Shown: positions 39,521 through 51,521 of the stretch, piece after piece
Layout of the letters: each line of letters opens with the position of its first letter
Numbering within the stretch: the first letter of the stretch is position 1
DNA from: Durusdinium trenchii
Lineage: Eukaryota; Sar; Dinophyceae; Suessiales; Symbiodiniaceae
Assembly: GCA_963970005.1 (NCBI GenBank)
Contig: CAXAMN010003069.1
Coordinates: forward strand, 1-64,000
Direction of reading: 5' to 3'
DNA: 64,000 nucleotides
The notes under the pieces: generated by a model
Databases searched by the model: none
What the model saw: the letters and a program-made list of their open reading frames with translations, nothing else
What the model was told of the DNA's origin: nothing
Program-made: the position numbers and the translations under genes

Positions 39521-42071
39521 AAGACCTCGTGAAGCTGAAGAAGGACATCACCACGGAGCCGATTCGAGGTTTCCTGGACCTGTCCGACCAACCGCTCCCA
39601 GAGATCCTTGACGATGAGAACAACCATGAAGAGTACACCCCGACCGAACCGGATGAAGCACCTGATCAAGATATTCCAATAGAACCAGGACTACCACCAG
39701 GACTCAAAGAACCTCCAGGATATCCAAGACCCGCGAAACGCTATCGAGAGAAAGGACCACAAGATGAACTGGTCTATGATGACAGAGAACCACTTCCTGC
39801 AGTACCTGACGACCAACAACCGGGAGAACATCAACAAGATGAAGCCGCTCTCCGACCTCCAGAACCTGAACATGAACGAGAAAAGAGGGCACATGATGAA
39901 GAAGAATTGGATGAGCACCCCAGCAAAAGATCCCGACTTGAATATCTTGAAACCTACCTCCTCAAGGTTGAGAACTTGATCAAGGGAAGACAACGAAAAG
40001 AAGTTCGATTACAAGAGCTCAATCTCCGCAACCAAAAATGCTTCAAGAACGCCATCGGAAAAGAGATCCAGAACAATATCAACATCGGTGCCTACACCAT
40101 GGTCAGCCCCGAGGAATCAGCTCGTGTCAGACAAACTATGCCGAACAAAATCATGGAGAGTCGGCTAGTACTCACACCCAAACCGCTGGAACCACATGAA
40201 GTGGAAAAAGCCAAAGAGGAAGAAATTCTTCTGGACTGGGATACCGATGAACCATGCAAGGCAAAGGCTCGCCATGTCATGAAAGGCTTCAGCGAAGAAG
40301 GCGCTGAAAACATCGAGGCAACGACTCCACAAGTGACCCGAGAAGGTACACTCACTGTCGCCCAACTAGTCTCCAGCTTTCAATGGAGGCTTGGCTTCCT
40401 GGACTTCACCCAGGCCTTCCACTCTGGCGACCCGATCGAGAGACTCCTGTATGCCACTCAACCAAGAGAAGGCATTCCAGGCATGAATCCTGGCCAGTTG
40501 CTTAAACTGGAAAAGGTCTGCTATGGCCTAACAGATGGACCACTGGCATGGTACAACCACCTCCGGAAGTTCCTCGTTGGCGATCTCCACTACCAACAGT
40601 CATTGGCCGACCCGTGCATCTATTACAAGCTCAAGACCAATCTAGAAAATTCTAGAAACAGGAAAGGAACAACTGAGCGGCATCATCGCGGTAGCCACTG
40701 ACGACCTTCTTCACGGAGGAGACCATGACCATGAAGAGGCCATGAGCAAGATCCAAACCAAGTACAAGCTTGGGAAATTCCAGTATGGCACAGGAAAATT
40801 CACCGGCAAACTCTTCACCCAGCACGACGACTACAGCATCACGGTGAACCAAGAAAATTATGTACAGGAGAAACTCTTCGAAATTCACCTCGAGAAAAGC
40901 AAGAAGAAAAGAAGATTCTCCTTCTGTGATGACAAAGAAGTGTCAAGTCTCCGAGCCAGTGTCGGAGCCCTCGCATGGTTGGCCAAGGAGAGCAGACCAG
41001 ACATAGCTGGCAGAGTGGCACTACTTCAACAAGTATTTCCACGACCACGGATCAAGGACATCATTGAGGCCAACTCCATCACCCAGGAGGCCAAGAAATA
41101 TGCAACGAGTGGCATCCGGATCATGCCCATTGCTCCAGGCAACCTGAGAGTCGGCGTCGCCACTGACGCTTCCTGGTCTAACGCGAGAAGTCAAGACCAG
41201 ATCGAAAAAGATGGTCCCGATTACTGGGAAGAGAAAACTCAACACTGGATCCGTCATCACTTGGCACCACGAAGAACCTTGTTTCATCCAGGAGCCACAC
41301 CAGGACCTGACCTTCACGACCTGCAACCAGGACGACGGACAGTGAACAACCTCGGAAACACCAAGGAGGATGACTGGACAAGAGGAAACAGCACCACCAC
41401 TTGGGATTCCCAACCATGGACTGGACAAACCATATTCACCAAGCAACTTCCCGGCCATGAATTGGAACACTCCCACATCAGCGACTGCTTCTTGAAGATG
41501 CTGAACTGTAGCAGTCAAGGCGGCTATGTCCTCATGTTCTACGACAAGCGCATGGAGAGCGAAAGCCGACCACATATGGTCTCAGTGACCTCATGGAAGT
41601 CTTCAAGGTTGAAAAGAAAAACAGTAAACACTCTCAGTGCGGAATGCCAAGCATTGATTCAAGGAATCGGCCAAGTCCATTGGCACAGGTACCTCCTGTT
41701 AGAGCTTCTTGGAGCCCCCATGTCCACCACAGACTGGGAAAGACATCTGGCATCCATTCCCTATGTGTCAGTGGTTGATTCCCGTTCCCTCTACGATTGC
41801 ATCAACAAAGCTGGTTTGCACCTACGCCCAAGTCGAAGACAAAAGAACAGCCATCGATGTCGCCATCCTCAAGGATGATCTCTGCCGGTCTGGCGGAACA
41901 CAGCTGAGGTGGGTAGCAGGAGACAACATGGTTGCTGACCCCCTTACTAAACGTATGTGTTCCGACTTCCTTCGAATGATTTGCAACACCGGCATGTGGT
42001 CACTCTCAGAAGACGGTCACGAAAGACAGTGTACAGAGCATGATGTCTTGATCGTCTCGCTTTGCCGCTAA
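39521..42071 (+). CDS. Reverse transcriptase and RNase H, two frame changes
   Basis: A long acidic, Pro-rich linker (39540-40000) precedes RT. RT: KIMESRLVLTPKPLEPHEVE, GFLDFTQAFHSGD (first Asp, 40402-40404), LKLEKVCYGLTDGPLAWYNH, then a frame change near 40650 and SGIIAVATDDLLHGGDH (ATDD in place of YVDD, Asp pair 40700-40705). RNase H: GVATDASWSNARS (41164), NTLSAECQALIQGIGQVHWH (Glu 41642), YVSVVDSRSLYDCINK, a second frame change near 41800, and LRWVAGDNMVADPLTKRM, with a stop at 42069-42071. All catalytic acids of RT and RNase H are present. Only indels, not substitutions, interrupt the reading. Confidence 0.85.
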
Positions 42072-42084
42072 GAAGTTGTGCCGG

Positions 42085-42219
42085 TGTGAAATTGTGATCC
42101 ACCGGCATCGCTCGACCCAAGACCAAGCTAGGAACCTGTACTCCAAATGGGGGTTACGTGTCCGCTGAAAAGGGAGTCCGTTCTTGCTTGGGGGCTTGCT
42201 GCGGTTTTTGGGATTCACA
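42085..42219 (+). repeat. 3' LTR of the 34.4-kb element
   Basis: 135 bp, starting 13 bases after the RNase H stop codon; differs from the 5' LTR at one base. AAGAAG just before it is the only purine run that could serve as a plus-strand primer. Confidence 0.97.
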
Positions 42220-42224
42220 GACTC

Positions 42225-45200
42225 TCATTATATAGGCCTAGTGGCCAGAAAGGTCAGGAACCAATGCCATTAGACCTAGCTTCATAACAAGTTGAAGGTG
42301 GGGTGGAGAACGGTGCTCTGAATAAAATATCTTAAGGTGTAATCCGTGGGTCCGGGATTCAATAGATATATATATATAATTCAATGAATTCCATTGATCT
42401 GCAAGAAGCGTAGCACACCACTATTTCGAAAACAGCCAAGTTTCTATGCATAGGAGCCGGTGGGGTCGCGTGAGTGCCTGCAAAACTGCCCAAGCAACAC
42501 AACAACTGGACTTCCCCATGAATTGCTTGTTCAGCCAAAGTATCGCCGCAAATTATATATCCCAAATGTATGCTGGTTGTTTTGAAGTACACCAGCGACA
42601 AAAGGCTGGTACGGCCCGGCATGTCCGCACGAACGAAGCAAAGGCCCGCAAATTCCGGGTGAACAGTGATCTGCATCGGCACCAACATGCATCAAGAGCA
42701 GCAGGTGCAGCTTCGGTCATCTTTGCTCTTGGCCCAGGAATGAGATGCCCAGAAGTGGCTTGCAAATAGCCTCTGCTTTTAGATTTGGGCCCGGCAAAAC
42801 GGACTCCTAGGTTGGCAGCCTGCAGTCTACCCTAAGCAAAATTGAGGTCCTGCCAGTGAATCCACTGATCACAAAGCCTCAATCATCCTCAATCAAAGGT
42901 CACCTGCTGCATTATTTATTGCACCATCACTTGTAGAAGGGGCTAGCGGCTAGGCGGCTAGATGCAACTGCCTACAGAAAACTTACACATACCACTGCAT
43001 CTCTCTCCCGCTTTTGTGCACACATGGACAGTTGTAAGTCACTGAAAGACTGGCAGGGATGAGATACAGCATGCAGCTAAAACAAACTGTAACTAGTGTG
43101 CATATGACAATAATTATATGGATTGCACGCAGCATGTCGTTGAGTCAAATGGCTCGCACCCCTGCCTAGCAGGCATATGATCTTGTCCAAGGTAGGAAGC
43201 TTGTGAAGATCATAGTGCTTGTTGTTCGCGAGGCATGCCTGGGCCCAGAAAGAGGATGTTTGACAAACACACTACTTGAGTTTCAAGGCCAGGTTCTCTT
43301 TTGCGGCTGCAAGCGACCAAGTTGCTGCAATCATGCCATCAGCGTGACCGCATCTGGAGCAATACATGTTTCCCCAGCCGCTCTGAGGTTCAACCTTGCA
43401 CTCAGAGCAAGCTGCCTGGAAGCATGTGACAAGCACAGAACCACGAGCGTTCCGTGAACTCAGGCCAACAGCGCAGTGTGACATGAGATCAGTTCTGTCG
43501 TGTTTCCCCGTTCTCACCACGACTGGCCACATGAGCGAACATAAATATATACATGTCAAATCAAATCCATCTCTTATCATGTGCCGCACAATTGAGCAAA
43601 GTAATTAGGAGGCAGAATCCCGGAATACCTCGTGGTTCGTCAAAATTGTTGGGGAACTCATCCGAATTTGTCAAAACACTTCATTTCGCTTCGCCTGCCG
43701 CTCGTAGTTCTTACCAGCCACGACAGGCCGCATGGTCGGCAGGTGATGGAAGAGGTCCGGACGCTCACACTGAGCAAAGCGGAGGTCGGCGAAGCGACTT
43801 GGGTGTCCTCTCTCCCAACTTCGGGCAAAACAGGATGCCGGTTACCGCGATTTCAGGGTAAATAGCGCCAACCCGCGAAAGGATATATGGATCCCCATGC
43901 ACCACCTACTCAGAAGTCACTGTAAATCCACTGGCTTCAAGGCTGCAGACCTCGGTGTTCCCCAGCTTGAACATCTCACCCAGCTTCAGTGAGCCACACG
44001 ATCCAAGATACTTGTCCGAGCTCATGTGAAGCTCTTGAGTTCTCTCTTCCTCTCTCTCTGTCTGTCTCTTTCTCTCTCGCCTTGATTCGATCAAGGTTGG
44101 AGACTTCGGACCATGGATTGTCTTCTTGCTCCTTGCGATGGTTGATGGCATCTGACATGAAAAGAAGCAAAGAGGAAGACACAGAGCGAGTCCACTGACA
44201 ACCAGGAGGAGGAGGGGACGTCCAACTCCATTCAGCTGTCGAAAGTGCCCTTCCACCCTTCGACGATGTGGCGCTCACAAACACTAACCACTTGCAAGAT
44301 CTTAGGGACCCTTTTGCAACACCCTTCTCCTCTCCATTCTTTGGCTTGTAACCTCGGCTCCAATGGTTTCGGCTTTTCGATTGGCTACGACAGGCTCCAA
44401 AAACTGCGGGACTGGCGATTGCGCAAACAGCTTTTGAATTGGGAGCATAGAGTAGTTTTGGACAGTCTGGTCCTCCTTGCTGACAATTAATCTGCCAAAA
44501 AAAACGGTCTATGTCACTGTTCTGACTGGATTAAAGTGCACAACGCCGCAGTCAGGCCGTTTGACTGCTAAAACATGCTCACGACATCTGCATCCTAAAC
44601 AGTCTCACGCAGGTGAAACGCACCTATACGTGCCACTGACTGGGAAGCCGGGCCCTGGTTACCTTGGTAAGGCCGCCACTCACGACGTCATAATCAGAGG
44701 TGTTGAACAAAAAACGGAGTGGCTGAAGGCTTTATACCCAGCCGACGTGTCACAAGCATAGAGCCAATCTGCCAATAGGCATCAGTAGGCAAATAGAAGG
44801 TGGTCCCACATAGAATGAAAATAACACTTCATGTATGCCGAGTAGCGGAACTCCTCCATAACCTTGTCCAAGGGTCTCCTGCTGATCAAGTCAACCAATC
44901 AGTCGGCGTAGCGGGATTGAATGATATGAACTCTATCATCAAGTCATTGCAATTTTGTGTGTGTGACCCATGGAGTCACTAGGAGCCTTTTAATATTTTG
45001 AGTTGGTGCTAGTCTGTTGATACTTAGCACGGGGGCAAAGCTCTCTGATGCTACTCTGTCCAATGAAGCTACGCATCAAAGAGGGAAGCATCCACTGGCC
45101 ATGGATGTGTAGCTGGTACCTGCTTCCCACACTACAGAGCAATTCTTGTGTCTCGCTTGTAAGCTGGAGGCAGAGTTCGTCAGCAGACTTGTCTGTCGGT

Positions 45201-45994
45201 TCTCTTTCGTTTTCACTACCGCTGCAGTATGAGAGATTCCTTCGTCTCGCTCATTAGAACAGGAGGCTTTCAATCCTTTTATCTAACTTACCTATTCTAC
45301 AACCGGCGGCTTTCAAGTATCTGTCTTGCCCACCTACCTTAGAGCGATTCATCCGTCTCGCTCGCAGTTTGGAACTACCTCTACTAGAGCGACTCATTTC
45401 TCTCACTCGATTGGAAATTTGCACTAGAGCGATTCATATTATTCATATGTCTCGCTGTCTTGCTCACAGCTTGACAGCTTGGAAACTTGCACTTGCATCA
45501 GCCACTTTTCAGCGAGAGATTGGAATTATGCAAATTGTAACATCCCTGCACCTGGTTTCTCAGGCCCTCTAGATCTAGGTTGGTGTGTGGCATGTGGGAA
45601 TCAAGTCGAACGATGTTTTGCCGAGTGCGTGTCAGTTGCCGGTCAGAACATTATATAAAAAAGAAAAACCGAATCGGAATCTGACACAGTGGTGTCCAGT
45701 CTCGACTCCTCTTGTTGCCAAACTGTTGCAGGGCCGCTTCCCAGCCCATGCGCTTGCTGAAGGACATGACATCTTCCTAGTTGCAGGACTCTGGAACATC
45801 CAGTGAATGTTGAAAAGCTCTAAGCATCTCTCTTAACCTCTAAGTGCAGATATCGCACCCGTGTGGCATTACGTGCAGTCATTGACTTTAGGCCCGAATT
45901 CAAGCTCAAGCTTGACAGAAGTCTGGTGCAATTTGCAAGGAATTAAGTCAATTGTGATTCTGACGGTTACGTAAGGGAAGTAAAAGCGCATCAG
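42225..45994. other. Gene-poor interval
   Basis: No gene recognised. A TA microsatellite lies at 42365-42380 and a CT-rich stretch at 44040-44080. A minus-strand frame at 44256-43906 ends in SCGSLKLGEMFKLGNTEVCS before a stop and may be a terminal exon. 45120-45480 holds five or so imperfect copies of an AGAGCGATTCAT...GTCTCGCT motif. Confidence 0.35.
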
Positions 45995-46096
45995 TTGAAA
46001 GCATTCGCCCCAGCCGTACTCAAGTTCCGAGATGTTCCGAGCTTCCGCCACATTGCCCTCATCTTGTTGTTGCAACTGCCCCAGCTGCTGCGCCAG
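45995..46096 (+). CDS. Candidate internal exon, hydrophobic
   Basis: A phase-0 exon of 34 codons with consensus borders: acceptor gcgcatcag before it, donor gtgagt directly after CAG. It reads LKAFAPAVLKFRDVPSFRHI then ALILLLQLPQLLRQ, amphipathic then strongly hydrophobic, as in a membrane-bound or channel-like protein. A possible downstream exon at 46402-46491 reads MSKADAEETFDEGLQAEAAT and ends at a stop. No family recognised. Confidence 0.3.
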
Positions 46097-46568
46097 GTGA
46101 GTGATTACCCACAAGGCCTGACCAGCTGTTCTGACGAGAGAGAGAGAGAGGGAGAGAGACAGGAAGAGGGCTGCCTCCCTACGAAAAGAGGAATTGCGGC
46201 ATATTGCGGCAAATCACCTGGAATCTCTGCAACTGCACACTGTATACCATTATATATAATCCGTGTAATTACACGATAATTACTAATTACTATCCTTTTC
46301 ATTCCTTTTCGATGTGCTATCTTCCCTTTTCATTAGACTCTCTGCGGCTCCTTCGTGGCAGCTGGTAGAGTCGACTGCTCTGGCGTCCCGTGAAAACTCA
46401 AATGTCCAAAGCCGATGCGGAGGAGACTTTCGATGAAGGCCTCCAGGCAGAAGCTGCTACCGATAAACCCCACAGCTCGACCAAGCCATGATTGAGTAGT
46501 TTGGAACATTTTGCGTCTGTCAACTTTGTTTCTTTATGTGTCTCTGCTGTTGCTGTTCATGAGCCTAC

Positions 46569-46688
46569 TCAATGTGGACATGTGTGTCTGAAAGCCTTCA
46601 GGCCAAAACATGCAATCTTGTAGTTCTTCTCGTTGTCGGTTTTGGTCTGCTCTGCAACTTTGGTCACGAACGGGTTCTTTAGCTCCTC
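46569..46688 (-). CDS. Candidate terminal exon
   Basis: A pyrimidine-rich acceptor (cctttctttccctcag) opens an exon of 39 codons on the minus strand: EELKNPFVTKVAEQTKTDNE then KNYKIACFGLKAFRHTCPH and a stop at 46571-46569. Composition is protein-like. No family recognised; neighbouring exons were not found. Confidence 0.3.
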   Translation of the reverse strand, partial: EELKNPFVTKVAEQTKTDNEKNYKIACFGLKAFRHTCPH

Positions 46689-47159
46689 CTGAGGGAAAGA
46701 AAGGTAGGATGAAGGCTTGCACCCAGACCCGGAACTTGGCAACCACACACACAACTACCTCAGTCATATGATCCATAATACGAGCTGAGGTAGACCTCTA
46801 CCTACGGCCATCTGTTCTCCATGGCGGAAAGACCCAAACGTCCACTGAGTGGAATGGCTCAAAGCTGGTCCTTCTTGTCTTGCTCCTTAGCTCATCTTGG
46901 CTCCAAACTGTGTCTCAGCTGTTGACAACATGCCGTCATCTTGACAACGAAAGTGTAGTGCTTGGCTGGGTAAGCATGATCAAGCCAATCATTCACCCAT
47001 TGCCATGACCGCGCGTGGTCTTAAATTAGGCCCAAGAGGCCCGTCTGAAAAGCAAATCCATGCGGACCTGCGGCAGGCACGTCGCCGTCGTCGTCGGAAC
47101 TGCCGTGTGCGCTTCAGATTCGGACAGCAAGCCACACACGTTGTCCACTTCGGTGTACA

Positions 47160-47864
47160 TCAGTCATTTCCGGCCTTAACGAAGCCCAAGACCTTCACCA
47201 GCTCTTCATAGCTCATAGCCCCGTCCAAGTTTCCGTCTACCAACATCATAGCTCCTCAGTCTGAAAGGACCACACAGCAAGGCTCAAACCTCAGCAACCT
47301 CAGGATGAAAAGGAGCTGTCTTCCACCACATTGAACAAGGATTTGTTGCCCATCCTTGCGGCTTGGCACACCGGCACAACCTAGTGATGCCACTGCATTC
47401 GCACGATCGCTATCCCTTGTTGTGAATCCTTCGGAATCCTTCGCACCACTTCATGGGAATCGGTTGGGCCACTTATGGCCACTTCATGGGAACTTCCAAG
47501 TAGCTTCTTGTTCCTAGTAGTAAGGCCAGGAGCTACTAGTAGCTTCTTGCTACTAGTAGCGATGCCCTTTGTTCCTAGTAGGAATGCCTTTGGAACAGAA
47601 GGAGTCTCCCCGAAGCAAGCGCGGTCGATCGACCGCTTCGTGCCAAGGCACGGTCAAACTTTTCATACTTGCAGGTGAAGCCAAGCTCTTCGCCAATCTG
47701 CCCGGACGGTCGTTTGAGTGCTGTGATGGGTCATCTCGCAAACGCATCGCAAATACTCCAGGTCTCTTTGCACGTATCTGTACTGGTACCGCATTGCCTA
47801 CCTTGAACATAAACACCAATTCAGTCCTGCATGTCAAACATGTGCATTGATAGTGGCAGTGACT

Positions 47865-47941
<77 letters not shown>

Positions 47942-50900
47942 CAATCACGTTCAGACAACAATGAACTGTGCCATGATTGTTAGTGCTGATGGTGGCGTGA
48001 TTGCTGCTGCGATTGGCCTTGTGCCGTTACTGTTTGTGGTGGGGTGTTGTTGTTGCTGCTGCTGCTGCTGCTGTGATGGTAATGGTTTGCTGTTGTCATT
48101 CCCATTGTTCTCCTTCTTGCCATCAAAACGGAACATCAAAGACAAAAATTGCACTCCAGCTCCGATGTCACTTCGCTTTCTGAGCTCGCGCAAAGTATCC
48201 ACTTAGGACCACGCCACTCTCAGCTCCCTGAAGCCTCAGATTGCCAGATTGCCTAAAGGCCAAAAAAACCGGCGCTGCCTTTCTAGAATTTGAATTGCTT
48301 TCCTCACGAAACTTTGGAGATCAACGCCGAATGTTCATGCATGAGCTGTTCACGAGATCCTCTTCAAGCATGGCCATGTATGTTGCATCCAAGCCACTGA
48401 AAAAACCCTTGCCGAGCTTGTCAAACTTGCTAAATATATCCTGCACGTTCGCAGGTCTGACTGTGGGTATGCTACACCAGTTGACCAAAAAGCATCTAAG
48501 AAATAGTGGAGACAATTCCAGAAAGGAATGTCCTTCAAATCGTGCAGTAGCCAATTAAGAGCTGATGTTGCTTACAACCAGCAACGAGAATCATGACAGA
48601 CTGTGAATTGTTCCACCACACAGTGGAGAAAAAAAAAACAGTGGAAAGCATAGGTTGAACTTTCAGGCTCCAACCTTGACCGTCCATTTGTGTGCCTGCG
48701 ATTTTAGCGAGATTCAGAAGAGGTTTTGGGAGAGGCAGGGACACGTTGGAAAATAGAAGGTTCAAGTTTCTGACAACTTGAAGAAAGCTTTAAAAAACAG
48801 TAGTTATATAGATACACTTAAATTAAAACACTAAGCTCTGCTTATCGACATGCAAAAATAGAAGTCCAATGATTACAGCACGCAGTCCCCAAGTTCCATA
48901 TCGCACAGACAGTGGCCTCCATATAGTTCCACCTTGAAAGTTGAAAAGTCTGCAAGCATGCGAGGTCATGCTGTCCGCAATGACTGAGGCTAGCCGAGAA
49001 ACTGCTTGGATGCCTTTCAGTACAGCCAACAAGCTCGAATAATTCGGGGTTCTGCCACTACCTTGCAGCCTTTGCTTTGAGAAGCATCGTTCAGGTGAAA
49101 TAATGCACCTCCTGCATAATTGCATATAAATGGCGAGCATCTCGTGTCAAAGGTAGTCCCGTCTCTTGGGCGAAGAGACAACTTGCAAGCTACTTTGGTC
49201 TTCGGGGAGTTTTTCGAATTGATCCTAGCCATCCCAAGGACAGTTGGAGCCTCTGTGCAATGTTTTGTGTTATATTTGTGTCTGTCTGGAATCTGGAAGT
49301 GTTTCTTTCATGTACAGTACTCAGTACTCATGTACTTGCACGAAGATTAAACATGATTTTCTTCTTGGTGATTGCGAGTGGGGATTGATGCGCCCATTGC
49401 CACAGGCGCTACCACACAAGGAACGAGGCATGAAAATCAACAAAGAATGCATGATTCCTCGAGGCTCTCACAGGAAATATAGCAAAATAGCTGCCTTCCA
49501 AGCACAAACGCTGCCAAGCTGCAAGGGTATAAAGTAATTGATGGCAACCTGTTCAAGCTCCGTCAGCTCCGCGTCATCCTGAGACGCTGCGGTGTTACAT
49601 GGGGCATCGAGTGGCTCTCCTGGCTTTTGGCAGCTTATCTATATAGTAGCAAGCCGTAGTGACACCGGACACACAAAGGTGTGCCTGGCGTCATGGGATG
49701 GGAAAGAAGGCAGTCTGGTTCCCAGTGGTGAGGGCTAGTTACTACCGTAGTTATATAAGTATTCATACCGCAAGACCTCAGTTCCTCAACTTTGAAATTC
49801 TGAAACCTTCCTACTGTCGGCGTACCCAGCCTTGACAAAGAAGTTCGCACCCTTAGTCAGCAAGTAAAGATTTCAGTGTCCCTTCTCATGCATGCGTTGA
49901 GAGTCCCCGCAAGCGCATGTTTGGCAAATATCTTGCACAATGACTTGGCCCAGCCCGGTTCAAATAATGTGTTTGCATGTGGTTACATTGTTCTCCTGTG
50001 CCAAGTCGCCCTGTTTTGCTTTGATTTTCTCTCCTACGGCACTGCAGCACTTGGTGCTTGCACAAATGATCACAAGCGACTTTATTAGCTGCTCAAGCCT
50101 CTCTCTCTCTCTGTGGAACACTTCTATGCCGTCTTCCCTGCAAGCCTCTGACTGCAATGTTCTCCCCACACGCTGGAGTGCATTTAGTGCCAGCCGTCCT
50201 GGACGGTCTTCATCACGATATCTAATTCGACGTAGTCCAATGTGCCATCACCGTCAGCATCGATTAGATTGAAGAGCCGCTGAACGTCCTGTCCAAATGA
50301 CAGGCCAAGCTGGGTAAATGTCGTGTAAACGTTTCAGGGCCAACGAGGTGGGACACTGCCTGTGTCCACGTAGAAGGACACTGAAAGATGAAAGAAAACA
50401 TAATTGATCAAAGATCAAACAGATTGGACTGATCCCTGATCAGCAAGGAGCTGCCTGCTCTCAGGTATGGTTGAAAAGAATTCCCTGTTGCTGGTTTGGT
50501 GGGCTGTCTGTCGATGGCTTGAACCACTATAGTCGACTATGTCATCCAGAGTATGAGGGGAAAAAACGCGGCAATCTCCTCGAAGCTTGGTGGCGGGCTG
50601 GACACTGATGTTCGGAGGCTTCCAGACATAGACATAAAGGTGATGCCTAGCGGCCGACAAACGAGGCCAACAAACGAAACGTCCATGTCCGATTCGCTGT
50701 GGCTACTCATTTGCGAGTCCATGCATCGAGGGCCATCAAAGGTGCCCCCACATTGACTAACTTCAGAAGCTGGACATCTCTGGACGACCAACTGTATTTC
50801 TTGCAAAAGCTTGGAACACAATTTGATACAATTTGCAAATGTTGGTGACATAAAACCACCACCCAAACAACATCAAACAACGGGGGGAGCGCCTTTCATC

Positions 50901-50960
50901 AGCTCTTCCGAATCAATTTGGCCATCGCCACTCTCGTCAAACTTGCTAAAGAAGTCTTTC
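47160..50960 (-). CDS. Multi-exon EF-hand (calmodulin-like) gene, exons dispersed over 3.8 kb
   Basis: Four EF-hand segments lie in the same orientation. EF-A: exon from 50960 (acceptor tgcaag), DFFSKFDESGDGQIDSEELM, loop 50938-50903. EF-B: exon from 50309 (acceptor ttacccag), FGQDVQRLFNLIDADGDGTL then DYVEL, loop 50261-50226. EF-C: exon from 48440 (acceptor acgtgcag), DIFSKFDKLGKGFFSGLD, loop 48422-48387, degenerate at position 5 (Lys). EF-D: MLVDGNLDGAMSYEELVKVL, loop 47237-47202, ending in a stop at 47162-47160. Loops A, B and D have the expected acidic residues at 1, 5 and 12 and Gly at 6, so calcium binding is likely. Exon ends are uncertain, some donors may be non-GT, and I cannot exclude that the exons belong to more than one gene. 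Regions upstream (51.5-52.5 kb) could hold more exons. Confidence 0.5.
47500..47590. repeat. ACTAGTAGC minisatellite, third copy
   Basis: Units such as CTTCTTGCTACTAGTAGCG and CTTGTTCCTAGTAGTAAGG, matching 28.80-28.91 and 32.68-32.77 kb. Confidence 0.75.
47865..47940. repeat. (ATG)n microsatellite
   Basis: About 25 perfect ATG/GAT copies, inside the presumed EF-hand gene, probably intronic. Confidence 0.95.
48045..48072. repeat. (TGT/TGC)n microsatellite
   Basis: Nine triplets, TGTTGTTGT then TGC repeats. Reads as poly-Gln on the minus strand. Confidence 0.9.
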
Positions 50961-51521
50961 CTTGCACAGGACCGAGGACAAAGAATCAAGGAGAGAGAGG
51001 GAGTGAAAAAGTACACTGCCACAAACAATGCATTCTTGCCTACTCACCGCTATCTCAATGCTTTCAAGCGTCGCTCGGACTTTTCTGCTGGTCATGTAGT
51101 CCTTGCACCGGGAGTGGACACAAGCGAGCACACAAACACGGCAAATAACTATTACTGTATATAATCTCACCTGTTAACAATTCCACACTGAACAACTCTA
51201 CGGCATGGTATTCGCTCGCCCTCTGACCACGAAGGTAAATGTTATGCAAATGGCAACACCAGATTGCCCCAATGGGGCTATCGTACTAAAGGCAGATAAA
51301 TGATAGCTAGAATCAACCGTGCACTAGCAGTCTGGTCTGGGCTTGACACAGCAAAAGAAGACAAAATGGTCAAGCTTCTCCTTAGTGCCCAAGGACCGAG
51401 TTTCAGTAAGGATTGAGGTTGATATGCAGTTAGAGGAACGAAAACAACAAATAGAATCAAATCTATTGGATGGCATTGGCGGGTATTAGCCTCAGTTCTG
51501 TTCACAAAGAGTATGCGGTAT

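Larger units (their letters stand above)
34396..42219 (+). mobile_element. Ty1/copia LTR retrotransposon, young by LTR identity
   Basis: A 7,824-bp element with 135-bp LTRs that begin TGTGAA and end TTCACA and differ at one base (cgtgcccg at the 5' end, cgtgtccg at the 3' end). It is flanked by the 5-bp target duplication GACTC (34391-34395 and 42220-42224). Contents in order: primer-binding site, Gag with zinc knuckle, aspartic protease, a PPC-motif domain, integrase, RT, RNase H. Coding density is high and almost free of stop codons in the frame in use, yet the reading frame changes at least six times. It belongs to a different subfamily from the 16.7-kb element, with only moderate similarity domain by domain. 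Confidence 0.95.
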
